A stretch of DNA of 64,000 nucleotides from Wuchereria bancrofti (taxonomy: Eukaryota; Nematoda; Chromadorea; Rhabditida; Onchocercidae), in assembly GCA_005281725.1 (NCBI GenBank), contig SSBO01000007.1:3044402-3108401 (forward strand), in the 5' to 3' direction. Each line of letters begins with the position of its first letter. Positions within the stretch are counted from its first letter, which is position 1. Made by a program: the position numbers and the translations under genes. Shown piece after piece: positions 1 through 12,501 of this stretch. The notes beneath the pieces are model-generated. The model was not told where the DNA came from. It saw only the letters and a program-made list of their open reading frames with translations, and did no database searches.

Positions 1-2
1 CT

Positions 3-3000
3 CTTTGTGAAGAGCCAGGCTTTTTAGAAATGCTCATTGATTTATCAACGAATGATGCGCAACATGCGGTATAATTTTCTCCGAATTGGAAAGATGGATA
101 TTAGAAGCTTTAATTTCATCTTTCCGATGTTTATTAGTTTTGAATATTTCTTATCTAAGCTTCGTATATATATATTCCGAATTGAAAATTTTTAATTGAG
201 ATTCACCCGCAAATAACTCCATTAAAACATTCAACATGTTAACTTCAGCTGAAAAAGGTAGTCATCGCAGTAAACTTGCGTTAATTTAATTTACTGAGGA
301 TAAATTGATTTTAACTTATTCTCTTGCTAGGCTCAAAAGTCACTATATTTATGTTGGAAGATGTTGCCATTTATAGATACTGGTTGAACCGGCGACTGGT
401 GTTTTGAAGTACGCATCAATGTACCTAGCTGTGGTAGGAGCTGACCAATATTTATCGACTAGTGCTATTCATATGATGATGCTTCGTCTTATCGACTTGT
501 TAAACAGTCCATCGTTTACCGTAATAGGAAATGCTTTAGGAATACTGTCGCAGTTGCTTGCCAAAGGCCATCAGTTGCGATCTCATATTGCGTAAATTTT
601 TTCTTGAATACTTGTTTAAAGTTCTGTAGTTTGTGTTTGTATTAATATCTAAATGTTCTCTATATGTTCATATATTTATTTTCATTTGTGTATATCTTTG
701 TCCTTGATCTCATGCTGTCGTCTTGATCTTTAAAATTGCCTAAGTTTTAGTTTATTTGCAAGTTTTTATTGTATCAAATAACAATTGCAGTAACTAAAAA
801 ATATTTTTATTTTTAGATTGAATCATAAGGCTATGTTATTGTTGAATCATCTTCGAAATTCTGCACGTGACGACATTCGTAATCCTGTTAAAACCGTACT
901 GAATTACTTGAATTCATTTGATTCTTCTGGAGTTTATGTGCCGACGTCACCTCACTCTTCAACACATGGTACACCTTCATCCAATTATCATTTCAATGGT
1001 AATCTCAGACTAGTACCTATATTTTTTCATCATATCATATTATAATTTTTGAGTTATGAAGAGAATTTATAGGCATGTCATCATCATACGATGGGACAGG
1101 TTCGGTTGCTCCGTTTTACATGGATTCAACACGCTTATTAAAATATCGTTCATCTCATTCTTACGCAACAAGTGTGCTAGCTGGTAACATTAGCAACACA
1201 TTAAACGCTGAATATTTCCCTTACTCTTCCCCACTGTGTACCTCCACTATGCGGCAAGGATTTGCCCCACGTCCTGGTGCTCGTTCAAATCACCAGGAAC
1301 AATTTGCATCTCTTCCGCGACAATTTTTCCAAAAAAGTAAGACATCCACTGCATCATCCGTTGGAGATGATAATAATATGTATCTTAAACAGGTGCAAGC
1401 TGCTGCACGATTTTCTTCGCCGTAAGTTTTTTTTTCTTTTTAAAGTCATAAAAGATTTAGGAATCTTTTTTTGTTAAGATTTAGGGATCTTTTTTGTTTT
1501 GCATAACTTAGATGATTCTCCTTGCAGGTTAGGTTTAATTTCATTCTTGTTTTAGCGTCACTGCTGTGAGACATCCTATTCATCTGGAGCGAAAGGATAT
1601 GAGTACTTCGACAACGACAAACGGTTTTGTTATTGAAAGTCCACAAGGTCCCAATTCAAATAATAGTGAAAACGGTGACGGTGATGGACTGAGAGTTCTG
1701 AACAAATCGGACGATCCGTCTTTCGAAGTAGAGGATAGTGTGCGATGTACACGTTGTACTAGCACGCAATCACTCTCGTCACTGTTTCCGGTGCATATTT
1801 TTCCTCAGTTTTAGACGGAATTGCTGGTCTGATTATTTTGAGTGAGCGAAACTTTTACTGCTACTATTCAATTAAAGATTATATCTGCAGTGTTGAAACT
1901 TCAACTTACAATCAATTTCAAAATCATCAATTTTGAAAGATATTAGAATATTAAAGAAACTTTGTTATTTTAAAAAAAGTCGAAAAAAAAGTTTTTTTTA
2001 ATTCTTTTTCATATTGCAAATCTTAAGTAGACACATACATTTGCAAACTATTTTAGGTCAGTAAAGAGCAGTATGGTTTATATGTGTTGTATAAAACTTC
2101 AAATTTTCCAATGGACGTTTATTTACAGGGTGAAAGAAGCACATGGAATAGTTGTAACAACTCCACAGCTGACAGTAATCGTCTTTCTCCGGTTAGCGCC
2201 ACTGAAATTCCTGATTCACCCACTCAGTGCACACCATTAACTGATTTAACAACACTTTCTGCACGACATTTTGATATGACTGCAACTACCGAGGAAAATA
2301 AAACGCGGGGTGAAGTAAGCACATTGAAGGAAGTGTTGCTTGAGGTCCCCAAACTAAATACGGTGAAATCGAATTATAGTGGAAGTAATTGTATCAATAA
2401 AGGTAGAAATTTGAATTCCACAAGGTTTGAATTCCATAAGTTCATGAATGCTTTTCTTGCTCTTCTGAAACTAATTTTCGATAATGTTCAACATGATTTG
2501 ACTAGATTTATGTTATCTCGTGGAGGACACCATTCAGTTTAACTAGTGTTTTTTATTAAATTATTTGTTTAAATTTTTTTTTTATAGAAGTTATAGTTTG
2601 TGTTATTTTTCTCTTAAGTAAAGCTTTGTTAAATGATGATGAATGGTTCTTTAAATATATCTTTAAGTATATTTTGAAGGTAGCACGGAGCAAGAGGATT
2701 CATTAGATGATGATTATGGCAGTTTCATGGGTCGCGCAGATTCTGAACTGCTAAATCAGTCGATTGAATCTGCAATGCCTAAGAGGTACTAAGGCTTTTC
2801 AAAATTGTGCACTGAGGACAATAAATATTGTTAGAAGGACTTTGAAATTTTATTAAATTGTTCGGATTTGGTCGTCAAGTTTTCATTTTAGAGTGGAAAT
2901 CAATGAGGAATTCCTAGCAGATATGATTGAACAGGCACAACCAAAGCCATCTCCGTTGAAACACCATGGGAATAATGGAGGACGCAATTTTTCAAGAGCT

Positions 3001-5470
3001 TCCACAGCCAGAGCATCGAGCGTGAAAAGTAAATCCCGAGACTTTAAAACTGTTGCTTATTTTTTCTTCATTTGAAGTATTATCGAACACATATTGTTTC
3101 ACCAACCAATATTTCAGTAGACAACGACGATTTTTTGTTGCAAAGCATTGCAAGCGTATTACCGCAGAGCTCTAGGTCCATACATGATATGTCAGGCGTA
3201 AGTTCACCTCCAAAAAAAGCGAGGGCCATGACGGGCGATACCGCACGCACGTCAAGTGGCCCTAAACATGGCTCTCATGCGGTTCTTTCAAATTCGCACA
3301 GTCGTCTTACGCATAGTTGTTCCGTTCTACGTACGAAGGAATCGAGGTCGAACGGCACAAATGTGAAAACAAAATTTGGAAACAGAATTACTGCATCAAA
3401 TTCTACTGCACTATTTGATGCAGCATTACGAATTTCTTTTGTGGAAAATCCAAAAACCACAGAAAAAGTTCGAGATGCCTCGTTGTTGATTCATCAAGAG
3501 GTAATCAAGTTTGCATTTTTTTCTTTTTTTTTTTTTTGAATAAAAAGATTTATTTAGGAGAGCGACACACTGAGTGAAGACAACTATAGTCCTTTAACGG
3601 ATAACAATGTGGATGTTGATAAAAATGTGCCTCAAGATATTGATGATGAATCTCAGGCGGAACAGCTTATAATAGATTGTAGCATTGTGTCAGAAACTGA
3701 TGTAAAGCCAGTGCAGAAAGAGAGGTTTTCTTTTTTTTCGGTTTTAATAACATCAGTTAATTTCTAGTGCGATTGGTTCTCCTCAGTGATAGGTATATTT
3801 TACAAATGATACTTTTGAAAGTTGACTCTGATCATTATAACAGTGATTTATTTCTTATATTTACTGAGTTTCCTATCTTACAATCACTCTCTGAGTTTAT
3901 ATGTCTGGTAGAGCCTTCACTGATTCTAAGCCGTTCAACTGTTTCTGTCTTTATTTTGTGTTATTCTCTGATATGTTAACGATATGGCGACAAGAACTAA
4001 TTTTCATTTGTATTTTATCCATTTATACCATTTATAGTTCTAAACTCATTTTTCAGCTATGTACAGGCTAGTACGTCGAATCGTTCTGGACTAGCTCAAA
4101 AAAATATAGAGAAGCGATTATCACGGCAAGAAATTTTCATACTTCCGGAACCACTGAGCAACTGTAGTTCACGAAACAGTTCTCCCTGTAATCCTATCAT
4201 AGCATCGACCTCAAGAAATTCTTCTAAATTAATGACTACATCCCCTGGTATTTCTTCCTTTGTGATGTTCTTTTTACCATTTCTAAGAATGAATTTAACA
4301 TGTTCTTGTATGCTACAAGTTTATCTAACAAACATTGGTAGATTTTTAATTGCTTGCTTTTCGTGAACCGTGTACTGTGAAAAATGAATCTTTGTGATAT
4401 AAATTGCTTATTAAGAGTTTAAACTCAAGTTTTACAGGTCTTATCAGCCAAAAATTTTCAGTAAAAAAATCTAGGCATAATGTCCCTATTTCAAAATCGA
4501 TGCAGGTTTCGAAGATTAGAAATTCTTGTAACACTGCTGTGAAATCGTCAGAAGTAAGATTTATCGTTAGCTGTTAATCTTAATAAATGATAAATTATAT
4601 TTTTATTCGTTGCTCGGGGATTATTGCTTCTAATGGATTTGTAATACTTGCTTTAATTTTTGTTTTAAATTTGAATGATATTTTCTGAATTTCGTTTTCA
4701 GATATCTTAGTGATAAAAAAGGTATTTGGGTTTCATACATCTTGTTTTAGGACTATGAAGATGGGGCTCAACGTTACGCACGTTCTTTGCCAAGATCTAA
4801 GCAGTCAGTCTTATCGAAAGCTAGACCTGTTCCAACGTCTTGTTCACCATCAAATTCAAAAATCAATATATGGCGATCTACAACTTATCAAGATCGGGCA
4901 GCTACGTCAGACACCCCCAAAATATCCCAGAATTGTGCTAATTCTATTTATGAAGCAGTCAAGCCCCACGCTATTCTTATTCAAGAGTTGGCTGAAGACC
5001 GGTCCGCTAAAATATTGCCATTGAATCATGGGAATGTGAACAAAAAAGTATTTATTTATTTATTGGGATTATATATGATATCTATCAGATTTCAAGAAAG
5101 CACAGAAATTTTTATCCACTTTGTATTTCTAGTTTGTAACTCTACAGATTATGTTTTAAATATACTTAAGCAGAATTATCATCAATTTGAAAAACACTAC
5201 TGTGAGACTCAGATGTTGCATCCCAGAAAATTTCCAGAGTACTTACTAGTGGATGTTTGATTGTAAAAGATTTTATACAATGAACTAATTACAGTTCTGT
5301 TTCATCCATAAAATTTCTGTTTACAGGCTGCTATTGTTATTTCTGAAAATGATAGCAAGAGAGATACTATTGTAGCAGATGCCGAGAATAACGGCGGAAC
5401 GCAGTGTGACAGTCAGTCAGCATGTGGAAGGAAAAAAACTATTAAACAAATGCTTGTTACTACCGTTTAA
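3..5470 (+). CDS. Unrecognised protein, helical N-terminal part plus Ser-rich disordered tail (5' partial)
   Basis: I do not recognise this gene. Fifteen exons chain in frame: 3-68, 377-591, 817-998, 1073-1421, 1556-1790, 2129-2402, 2680-2785, 2892-3028, 3118-3500, 3558-3724, 4057-4247, 4438-4553, 4751-5047, 5327-5470. The list shows fourteen, and at least one more lies left of the window. The visible part encodes about 953 residues and ends in a TAA. The first roughly 130 residues (3-998) look alpha-helical and hydrophobic, like ARM/HEAT repeats, with stretches such as LSTSAIHMMMLRLIDLL and GNALGILSQLLAKG. The rest is low-complexity and rich in Ser, Thr and Asn, with acidic patches (EDSLDDDY) and a short basic, nuclear-signal-like SPPKKARA at about 3207-3230. 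A scaffold or microtubule-associated protein would fit, but that is a guess from architecture only. Reading frame and splice phase are well supported; function is not. Confidence 0.72.
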
Positions 5471-5615
5471 AATCAAGATTCCCTACCTTTGAAACTGTAA
5501 AATAATTCATTTTCTGAAGATTCTGGCTTTAATGATCTTTTATCCTCAGTAATGTTGTGTTGGTTGTTTTTAGTGGAAGGAAATAAGCAGTAGGCTGTGA
5601 ATTTTGCCTCATTAA

Positions 5616-5621
5616 AATAAA
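5616..5621 (+). terminator. Candidate poly(A) signal AATAAA
   Basis: A canonical AATAAA lies about 145 bases after the stop codon of the first gene, in AT-rich sequence. No cleavage site can be seen directly. Confidence 0.4.
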
Positions 5622-8600
5622 TTTAAGTAAACGGTTAAAATTTGGCCTTATAACTTAACACATTCATAGAATTGGTTAAAATTTTTTTTTCAATTTTTAA
5701 CATGTCTAAAACAAATAGAACTTGCAAAAATTTGAACAGAATATAAAATTAACATATAAATTTTATGTTTAAAATTACCATTACTTAAAGTTAATATTGT
5801 AATTCAAAACGGTAGTGTACTATTTCTTTCCTACTTTACTAATCTTTTATTTCATACATAATGATGAAAGCTGGCGGGTTATGGTAATGCTTAACTCATG
5901 TCTTATTTGTAGTTAAATTATCATTTCATATATGCTTATGTATTATTTGCATTTTGTGCCTTTTTATAATGATTTTGTAATCGTCGAAGTTTAGGAATTT
6001 TTTTTCCATATTTACAGAGAAGAATATCTTGATTCATCAAGTTATTCACAGATCCTTTTGATGCTCCTTAGGAAACTTTTTGCAACTAAACTTGTTGGGA
6101 AAGTTTTGTTTAAACTTGAGAAAAGCAGTTCTCTTGTCGATGTGTTTAGATTCGTCGGAAATACGATGACAGGTTCAACCTGAAGCATATTTTCTAAATT
6201 ATGTTTCTACTTATTTACATCTTCGAAAAATTGTAAGCCATTGCTTGCTTGTCACAGTTGGTGCTCTATAATCTTACAATAAAGAATTACTTAAGTTGAA
6301 TTTTTTGTTTGGAAAAATTATGCTGAAGTTTGGTTTGTCGATTTAGATATTTATTGATTGTCTACGCGACATTTATTTGGAACAAAAAACAGGAAAAAAC
6401 TATGGATTGTTGAGGACAGAAATATTTCCTGTTGTCACATAATAATTACATTGAGAGAAGGTCTCAGTCTGAAATTGATTTAGGAGGATTTAAAGTGTTG
6501 TAGCTCGCAATTTTAAAATATTTAATTAAAGGAAGGCTTATAAACCTGGACAATATTTCAACAGATCTGCATAATCTGTTTAGATTAACCATGTTACAAA
6601 AATTTGCTCTTTAAGGATTTTTAATCGTGGATTTTCTATCTCATTCATTAATGTGAAGTCTGTTCAAAAATGTGAAATGCTCATATTAGCCAATTTCCTT
6701 TTTAGGTATGGAAAGTTCAAATGTTTAGTCTGCCACTGTATCCATCTTCAATCTGTGTAGCAAGTGTGTTTTCAGTCCTATTTTCAGGGATGAATCACAG
6801 ATTGATAAACTCATCTTGAAGATGCAGTACTGAGGTAAAAAAAAAAAAATAATCAAGTTCAATCAAATAAATGGTTGATTCTGTACCATAACACATTACT
6901 TAGTATTAGGAAGTATATTACTAACTTATGTTCATAGTACCACTGTAGTAGTTACAGGTACGGTAATATTTTGATACGTATTTGAAATGTGTGAAACGTT
7001 CCCATGTGCATTGCACACATAAAGTATTTGCACAGTCCAGTCCAAAAACTTCAATTTGTTGAGTTCTTTCCGTTTCTGCTATTTTTAAATCCTTTGTCAC
7101 ATGCGTTATTCATTGTTTTCTTCTGATAATAGTTTGGTCTCGGAAGAGTGGCACGTTTTTTGTTGAAATGACATTTGAGTAAGAAGTACAAAGTGGTCTA
7201 TTAACATGAAATTCCGTTCATTAGAGTGGCCATATAACCAAATACTATTTCTTACCTTGACTTCATCATTTTCTTTTGCCTTTTTTATCGTTTTAGATTT
7301 TTTACGCTTGGTTCTTAAGGCAAGAAGTGTCGGAAATACGTACTTGATGGTCTTCATACGTCTTCCTGTCGAAATACGTCTTCTTTGCTCCATTTTTTCT
7401 CGAACTAAAAGCAGTTGGTCAGTGTGCGCTCAGCGAAAAATGAATATGGGCGCACACGTTTATATTCAAGAATATGTGCGCTCAAAAGTACACGAGTTTA
7501 CAAATATGAACGCTGTATAAGCACTTGTTTAACGTTTACAACATAATGTATAAATATTTTGCAGGCCGTCCGAGGGAATGAAGAGTGCACTCATTCTTTT
7601 ATTCATTTTTCCTGCTGAGCACACATTGACTCAACTGCAGCTAATTTTGTACTACCTTGTTTCATTTCAAATTTGTTTGACTGATATAAACTGATAATCC
7701 ATTAGTTAAATGATATCCCGAACATGAATGATTATCCTCATACTTGAATTGACCTCTTTCTATTCAAGAATGTTCATTAAATCCCATGAGGCTTTGGCAC
7801 CAGGGATTGAGTTATTTACAGCCATTAATCAAAAAAACTTTCTAATACTTAATGTAAGATACGCTAAGTTATAGTTATTTATGAAAATCATTGATGGAGA
7901 TTCTCAAAAATACGAATTGAAACTGAAAAGTTGGAAAATATGAAGGAAATTACTGCTAAAGTCGGTGACACTTCATCAAGGGAAAGATGCTAATAGGAAA
8001 AGATGGAATTACTCAAATTTGAAATGTAAAAAAAATGCCAGGAAAAAGATCTGTTGTAGTCTGTGCTTTTATATTCATTGTACTTTCTCAATTGTGAAGG
8101 AGCATCTGTCGGTCCTATTACCCGGAACAAGTAAACCTAGGGGAGACTACAGATAATGATAATAACAATAATGGAAAATCTGATATGGAGTGGGACACTT
8201 TCTGGAAGTCATCGTCATTAATGATATGAATGGAAATAATTGTTTCATCTTCATTCATTTCTTTCTTGATAGCAATTTTTAGTCAACCATTGAATTTGAA
8301 TATTGAAAGTAAAGATTGTTAATACTTCGAAGACAGTGTAGTTTCAAACGAAAGTGTTCATTCTTGTCGTGAAATGTTACTTTCTTCCTCAATTAGGCGA
8401 AATTTTATTTCATTTCATGAAGCACTAATGATGTGATTGAGTCGACTGCCATAAAGAAATCATTGATACTGACAGGACAGAGTAATTAACCACTGAATAA
8501 GTTAACCAGTATCATCATTTCTTGACTTCTTTTTAATATGTTGGGAATGATGTTTATTCATGCATTTTATGATATTAACTTCTAGATATTAACATTTACT

Positions 8601-9234
8601 CGTTACTACCAGAATTTCGATGACAACTTTCGACGTAGGGCTCATAGTTTGAGTGTCTCGTAGTAACACTGCTGCTGAAGTACCAAGGACGGAAATATCT
8701 GTCCTCGAATATATTCGGCAGTATGTTACACCTCAATTCTTTCACTTCCATCTGTTATCCCATTAATTCGGAAAAGTCTAAGTAATGAAAGATAAGCGAT
8801 AAGAGAATTAATTATTAAAGCGATCCAGATATGAGTCATAACAGTTCTGGACAATAGACAACAGACAGTTAATCGTAATGGTGAGCATGATGATAATATG
8901 GTTGCTAATGATGATGGCAATGGTGCCATTGTAGAGAAATGAAGTTGCTGAGATCTAAACTATAGAGTAGCTCCACAGAGTGGACAAAGTGTTTTACCCT
9001 CTTCCCCAGACAGTTACGCTCTCCAGCGCAAATGACTACTGCTGCCGGGATTGGATTATATTATACCTCGATGGAGCAAGATCGTCGCATCCTCTGTCGC
9101 TATTCCTGCATGTCTGTTCGCTGTGTCACAGCTTCTTCCATCCAATGGTGGCATCTTGCTTACCACACCTCCTATTGATTACTGCCCCTTCCAGCAAATG
9201 TATTTCTCGTGCTCCTGCGTTGTACATCTGTGCA

Positions 9235-9345
9235 CATGTTCACGCAGATGCGCGCATGGCTACACATGTGTGTGTGTTTTAGTTACTTGCACGATTGTAA
9301 CAGGTGCGTGCATCACTGTGTGTGCATATGATGTGCATGCACTAT
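9235..9345. repeat. Imperfect TG/CA and CG alternating purine-pyrimidine tract
   Basis: This stretch is dominated by imperfect alternating purine-pyrimidine words such as GATGCGCGCATG, ACACATGTGTGTGTG, TGTGTGTGCATATG and GTGCATGCAC. It stands out from the AT-rich surroundings. Sequence of this kind can adopt left-handed DNA under negative supercoiling. It lies about 1.1 kb before the rab-10 start, and no function is demonstrated. Confidence 0.45.
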
Positions 9346-10420
9346 ACGTTTTCGATTTGAGATGTATGGTAATAGTAATGGAAGACCATAGATGACGAGT
9401 CATTTGCCCTCCTCGGACAAGAATCACTCTACTACTGACTGACAGGGATGACTAGATGACTGCTGAGCAAGAATGCTTCGTCCTATCGGTTGAATATTAA
9501 ATTGGAGTAACATTTGCAGTCTCTCTTCTCCAGGGTCAACCCAGACTTTTAAAGTTTAAAACAAAAAAAGTGGCTATTGTCGACAACGTATTTCACTTTT
9601 TCGAAACGAAGAGACTTCCTCCTCGCAAAATTCATTGACTCATAGAATTGTGAAGTCTGCTGGGAAGAATTCCGGCCAACCGCGAAATCTCAGCTTTTTA
9701 CAGTGATGATTCATCTTTGCAAGGTTTACAATTATTGAGTTATTTTCTGTTTAGAGAGGTAAGGCATAAATTGTTCTGGTGACTAGTCCCCCAATACTAG
9801 TTCTGCTTTGTGCCTACAATGTATCCCTTATGATCATCCTGTAAAATCAAACAAAGTTAAGTTTCTCAAAGAACTTAGGTGTTCTCACTGCCCATTCATA
9901 ACAATAGAGACCGATTGGAGAATTATTCTGCTCGATTTATCAGTGAAAAGATACGCAACTATTCATAATTGTATTGCATATAGGAACTCATGTCATTATA
10001 TTTCTCAGTTTGCATACGACCTTCTGAAAGCAGTCTTTGCTTCTCCATAGTTTCTTTCCCGTGAAATCTAATTTTGAAAAATGAAACTACAGAGATATTA
10101 GTTGTGGTTTTTTTTTTTTTGTTGTGGTTGAAGTGAACTAAGGAAGTATAGTTTTATTGTGTCTATAAACAAACATTTAATGGTTCAAATTTTTCTTTGA
10201 AGAAGTACACTGAAATGGCCAGGGAAGAACCTTATCCAATGTGGAGGGTTATGACATTAAAGGTTGAAAATTAATGAGTTTTCATGTATTCTTTTTAGAA
10301 ATACTAATATTTCGTTGTGTAGTTTCACATCTTCTGTTACAATGCACAATATATAATCGTTAATGTCGGGACTATAATTTACAGTATGTTTCCAGATGAG
10401 AAGTCAAAAACTTTGGTTAA

Positions 10421-10435
10421 TTGCAGGTAGTAATA
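10421..10435 (+). promoter_or_regulatory. Splice acceptor just before the rab-10 ATG, possible spliced-leader site
   Basis: The bases TTGCAG are followed by nine bases and then the ATG. A 3' splice site this close to a start codon is the usual position for spliced-leader addition in nematodes. A cis-spliced 5' UTR intron would look the same, so the assignment is inference. Confidence 0.4.
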
Positions 10436-12501
10436 ATGGCAAAAAAGCAGTATGATTTATTGTTCAAATTATTGCTTATTGGTGACAGCGGTGTTGGAAA
10501 AACATGTATTTTATATAGGTTTAGTGATGATGCTTTCAATACTACTTTCATTTCTACTATAGGTTGGTTCTTTCTTTTGAGACTTTAATTCGACACGAAG
10601 AGTACCAAATCACCGTTTTGTAAATTTTCAAGTTAGCTTGGTTGCTGCATGATTGAGCTTGGTTAATTCATTACCCTGAAATTAAAATTTTCAACATCAG
10701 TGAGAGGTATCCAGTTAATGTCGACTATTTCACTGAACTGTGTTAAATTTACAAACTTTTTAATAGATTGCAGCTGCTAGAAAATTCAAAGATTTATCAA
10801 TAGTTTTAACTTTCAGGCATCGACTTCAAAATTAAGACAATAGAGCTGAAAGGAAAGAAGATTAAACTGCAGATTTGGTAAATCTTTATCATCCTCTAGT
10901 AGGCCACCTCCATAATGTGTTATTAGTATTGATGTAAGCAAAAGTTTTGCAACTTTCCATCGATTGATCTCAGTTAATACTTCTCCCGATAACAAAACTT
11001 ACAGATATTTGGCACATGACATTCCGTGGTTTCTAGGTCGCTATATGTTTTATTCATGATCAAACGTACCATAATGGAGCCTTGTTATTAATTTTTCTAT
11101 ATGTATAATATAGCAGTTTAAAGTTGGACATCCGCTTTGTATATAAGCATGTATATGTTCATTTCTAAATCTATTCGGTGATCATTTATAGGGATACTGC
11201 AGGACAGGAGCGATTTCACACCATAACTACATCGTATTACCGAGGTGCGATGGGTATCATGTTAGTTTATGATATAACAAACGCGAAAAGCTTCGATAAT
11301 ATTGCTAAATGGTTAAGAAATATTGATGAGGTATTTATGTTTGTTTTCTTTTTTTGAGTGGAGATCTCTTTTAGATGACACACTTCTTTTACATATTTGT
11401 CAGTTTTGTAAGACCAGCAAGGTTATTCATGTTAAAGGATTTATCTGCAAAGCTTTCTTTTAAACTCAACAGAGTATTTCGTGTTGGGAGGAATTGACTT
11501 CATATTTCGCTTTCTTTATTTTGTTTTAAAATTTCATGCTCAGTAAGAGAAAGTGTTGTTTTAAGCAAGCTTGGAACATAATTTTTTAGGGTTTGTAGAT
11601 ATAAATAAAATTCCAAGCTTAGAGCTTAGAAAGTTGTGTTCATGAACCTTCTTTAGTCTTATAGCAGTGTGTGAAAGAAGTGGTATGTTTCTATTACCAA
11701 ATATCAAATTAAAGTAAGTTTTTTTTTTTTGTAATTTATTTTAGCATGCGTCAGAAGATGTGGAAAAAATGTTACTGGGTAATAAGTGCGATATGGCTGA
11801 GCGGCGAGTAGTATCTCGTGAAAGAGGCGAAAAAATAGCCAACGATCACGGTATTAGGTTTCTGGAAACATCTGCCAAGGCTAATATACAGATTGACAAA
11901 GCATTCTATGATCTTGCCGAAGCTATACTTGATAAAGTTAGTGTTTTTGGCTGTTTAAGTATTTAGGAATTATATCTTGCTAATCATATGGACAGCACTT
12001 TATTCTGCTGAAAACAGCCATGACTAAAGGCACACGGAGCATTCTTTCTCTCAACACATATCCTACTATGCTTAACATTGTCAGTGGCGTTGTGATCTTC
12101 GCGTGTTGAGAATCAAAATACTGTATGAGAGAATGCAAAATGTAGCAGCAGGTAGGTTGCTGTGATAGATAGATGTAAGCATTTAGGAATTAAATTGATG
12201 AGGAAAGCAAGAATACAATTAGATTCGCTATTTAGTATCCATTTTGCACAACCCAGAATTACTGGATGGAAGGAATTTCTAACAAATACTTTATTAATGT
12301 CTGCAATATTTAAAGAGATCCGAACAGGTATTAGTTCACTTTACGTAACATATATTGATTTATACATTTTTTGAAGCTGTGTTGCATAATACTTTTAGTC
12401 TTTTTTAGATGCCAATTAAAAACGAAGGAATGAAGCAACCAACAATACGGCCCGCAGAACCACAGAGTAATGTAGCCATAGGTAGATTGTCATGCTGTTA
12501 A
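10436..12501 (+). CDS. rab-10: Rab GTPase RAB-10
   Basis: This is a small membrane GTPase of exocytic and endocytic-recycling traffic. In C. elegans RAB-10 acts in basolateral recycling and in dendrite and neuron secretory transport. Five exons (10436-10562, 10817-10877, 11192-11330, 11745-11936, 12409-12501) give 203 residues, the usual Rab length. Visible motifs are the P-loop GDSGVGKT at residues 15-22, a switch I region with [25 protein letters not shown] and ETSAK, and a C-terminal pair of cysteines for double geranylgeranylation. Residues 1-170 are nearly the same as the nematode RAB-10 I know, including [14 protein letters not shown]. The last 30 residues, the membrane-targeting tail, are diverged. 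A TTGCAG acceptor ends at 10426, nine bases before the ATG, and could serve trans-splicing or a 5' UTR intron. RAB-8 is the closest alternative; the switch and interswitch sequence favours RAB-10. Confidence 0.95.

Larger units (their letters stand above)
5471..10435. other. Intergenic spacer before rab-10
   Basis: About 5 kb with no exon chain that I can support. It holds isolated open frames of about 60-115 codons on both strands (for example around 7106-7520 and 8980-9395), with no recognisable protein motif. Two small oddities are a cluster of short TGTGCGCTC-type words near 7423-7484 and a less AT-rich stretch near 8980-9420 that includes alternating purine-pyrimidine DNA. The right end presumably includes the rab-10 promoter. 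Confidence 0.5.

Noticed and set aside
7106..7520. Overlapping open frames on both strands, one very basic
   Set aside because: No recognisable motif, no splice support and no conserved neighbour; lengths of about 95-104 codons arise by chance in spacers of this size.
8980..9395. Two overlapping plus-strand frames with Cys-rich peptides
   Set aside because: The Cys/Val/His runs follow directly from the TG/CA repeat composition, and there is no signal peptide or domain that I can identify.
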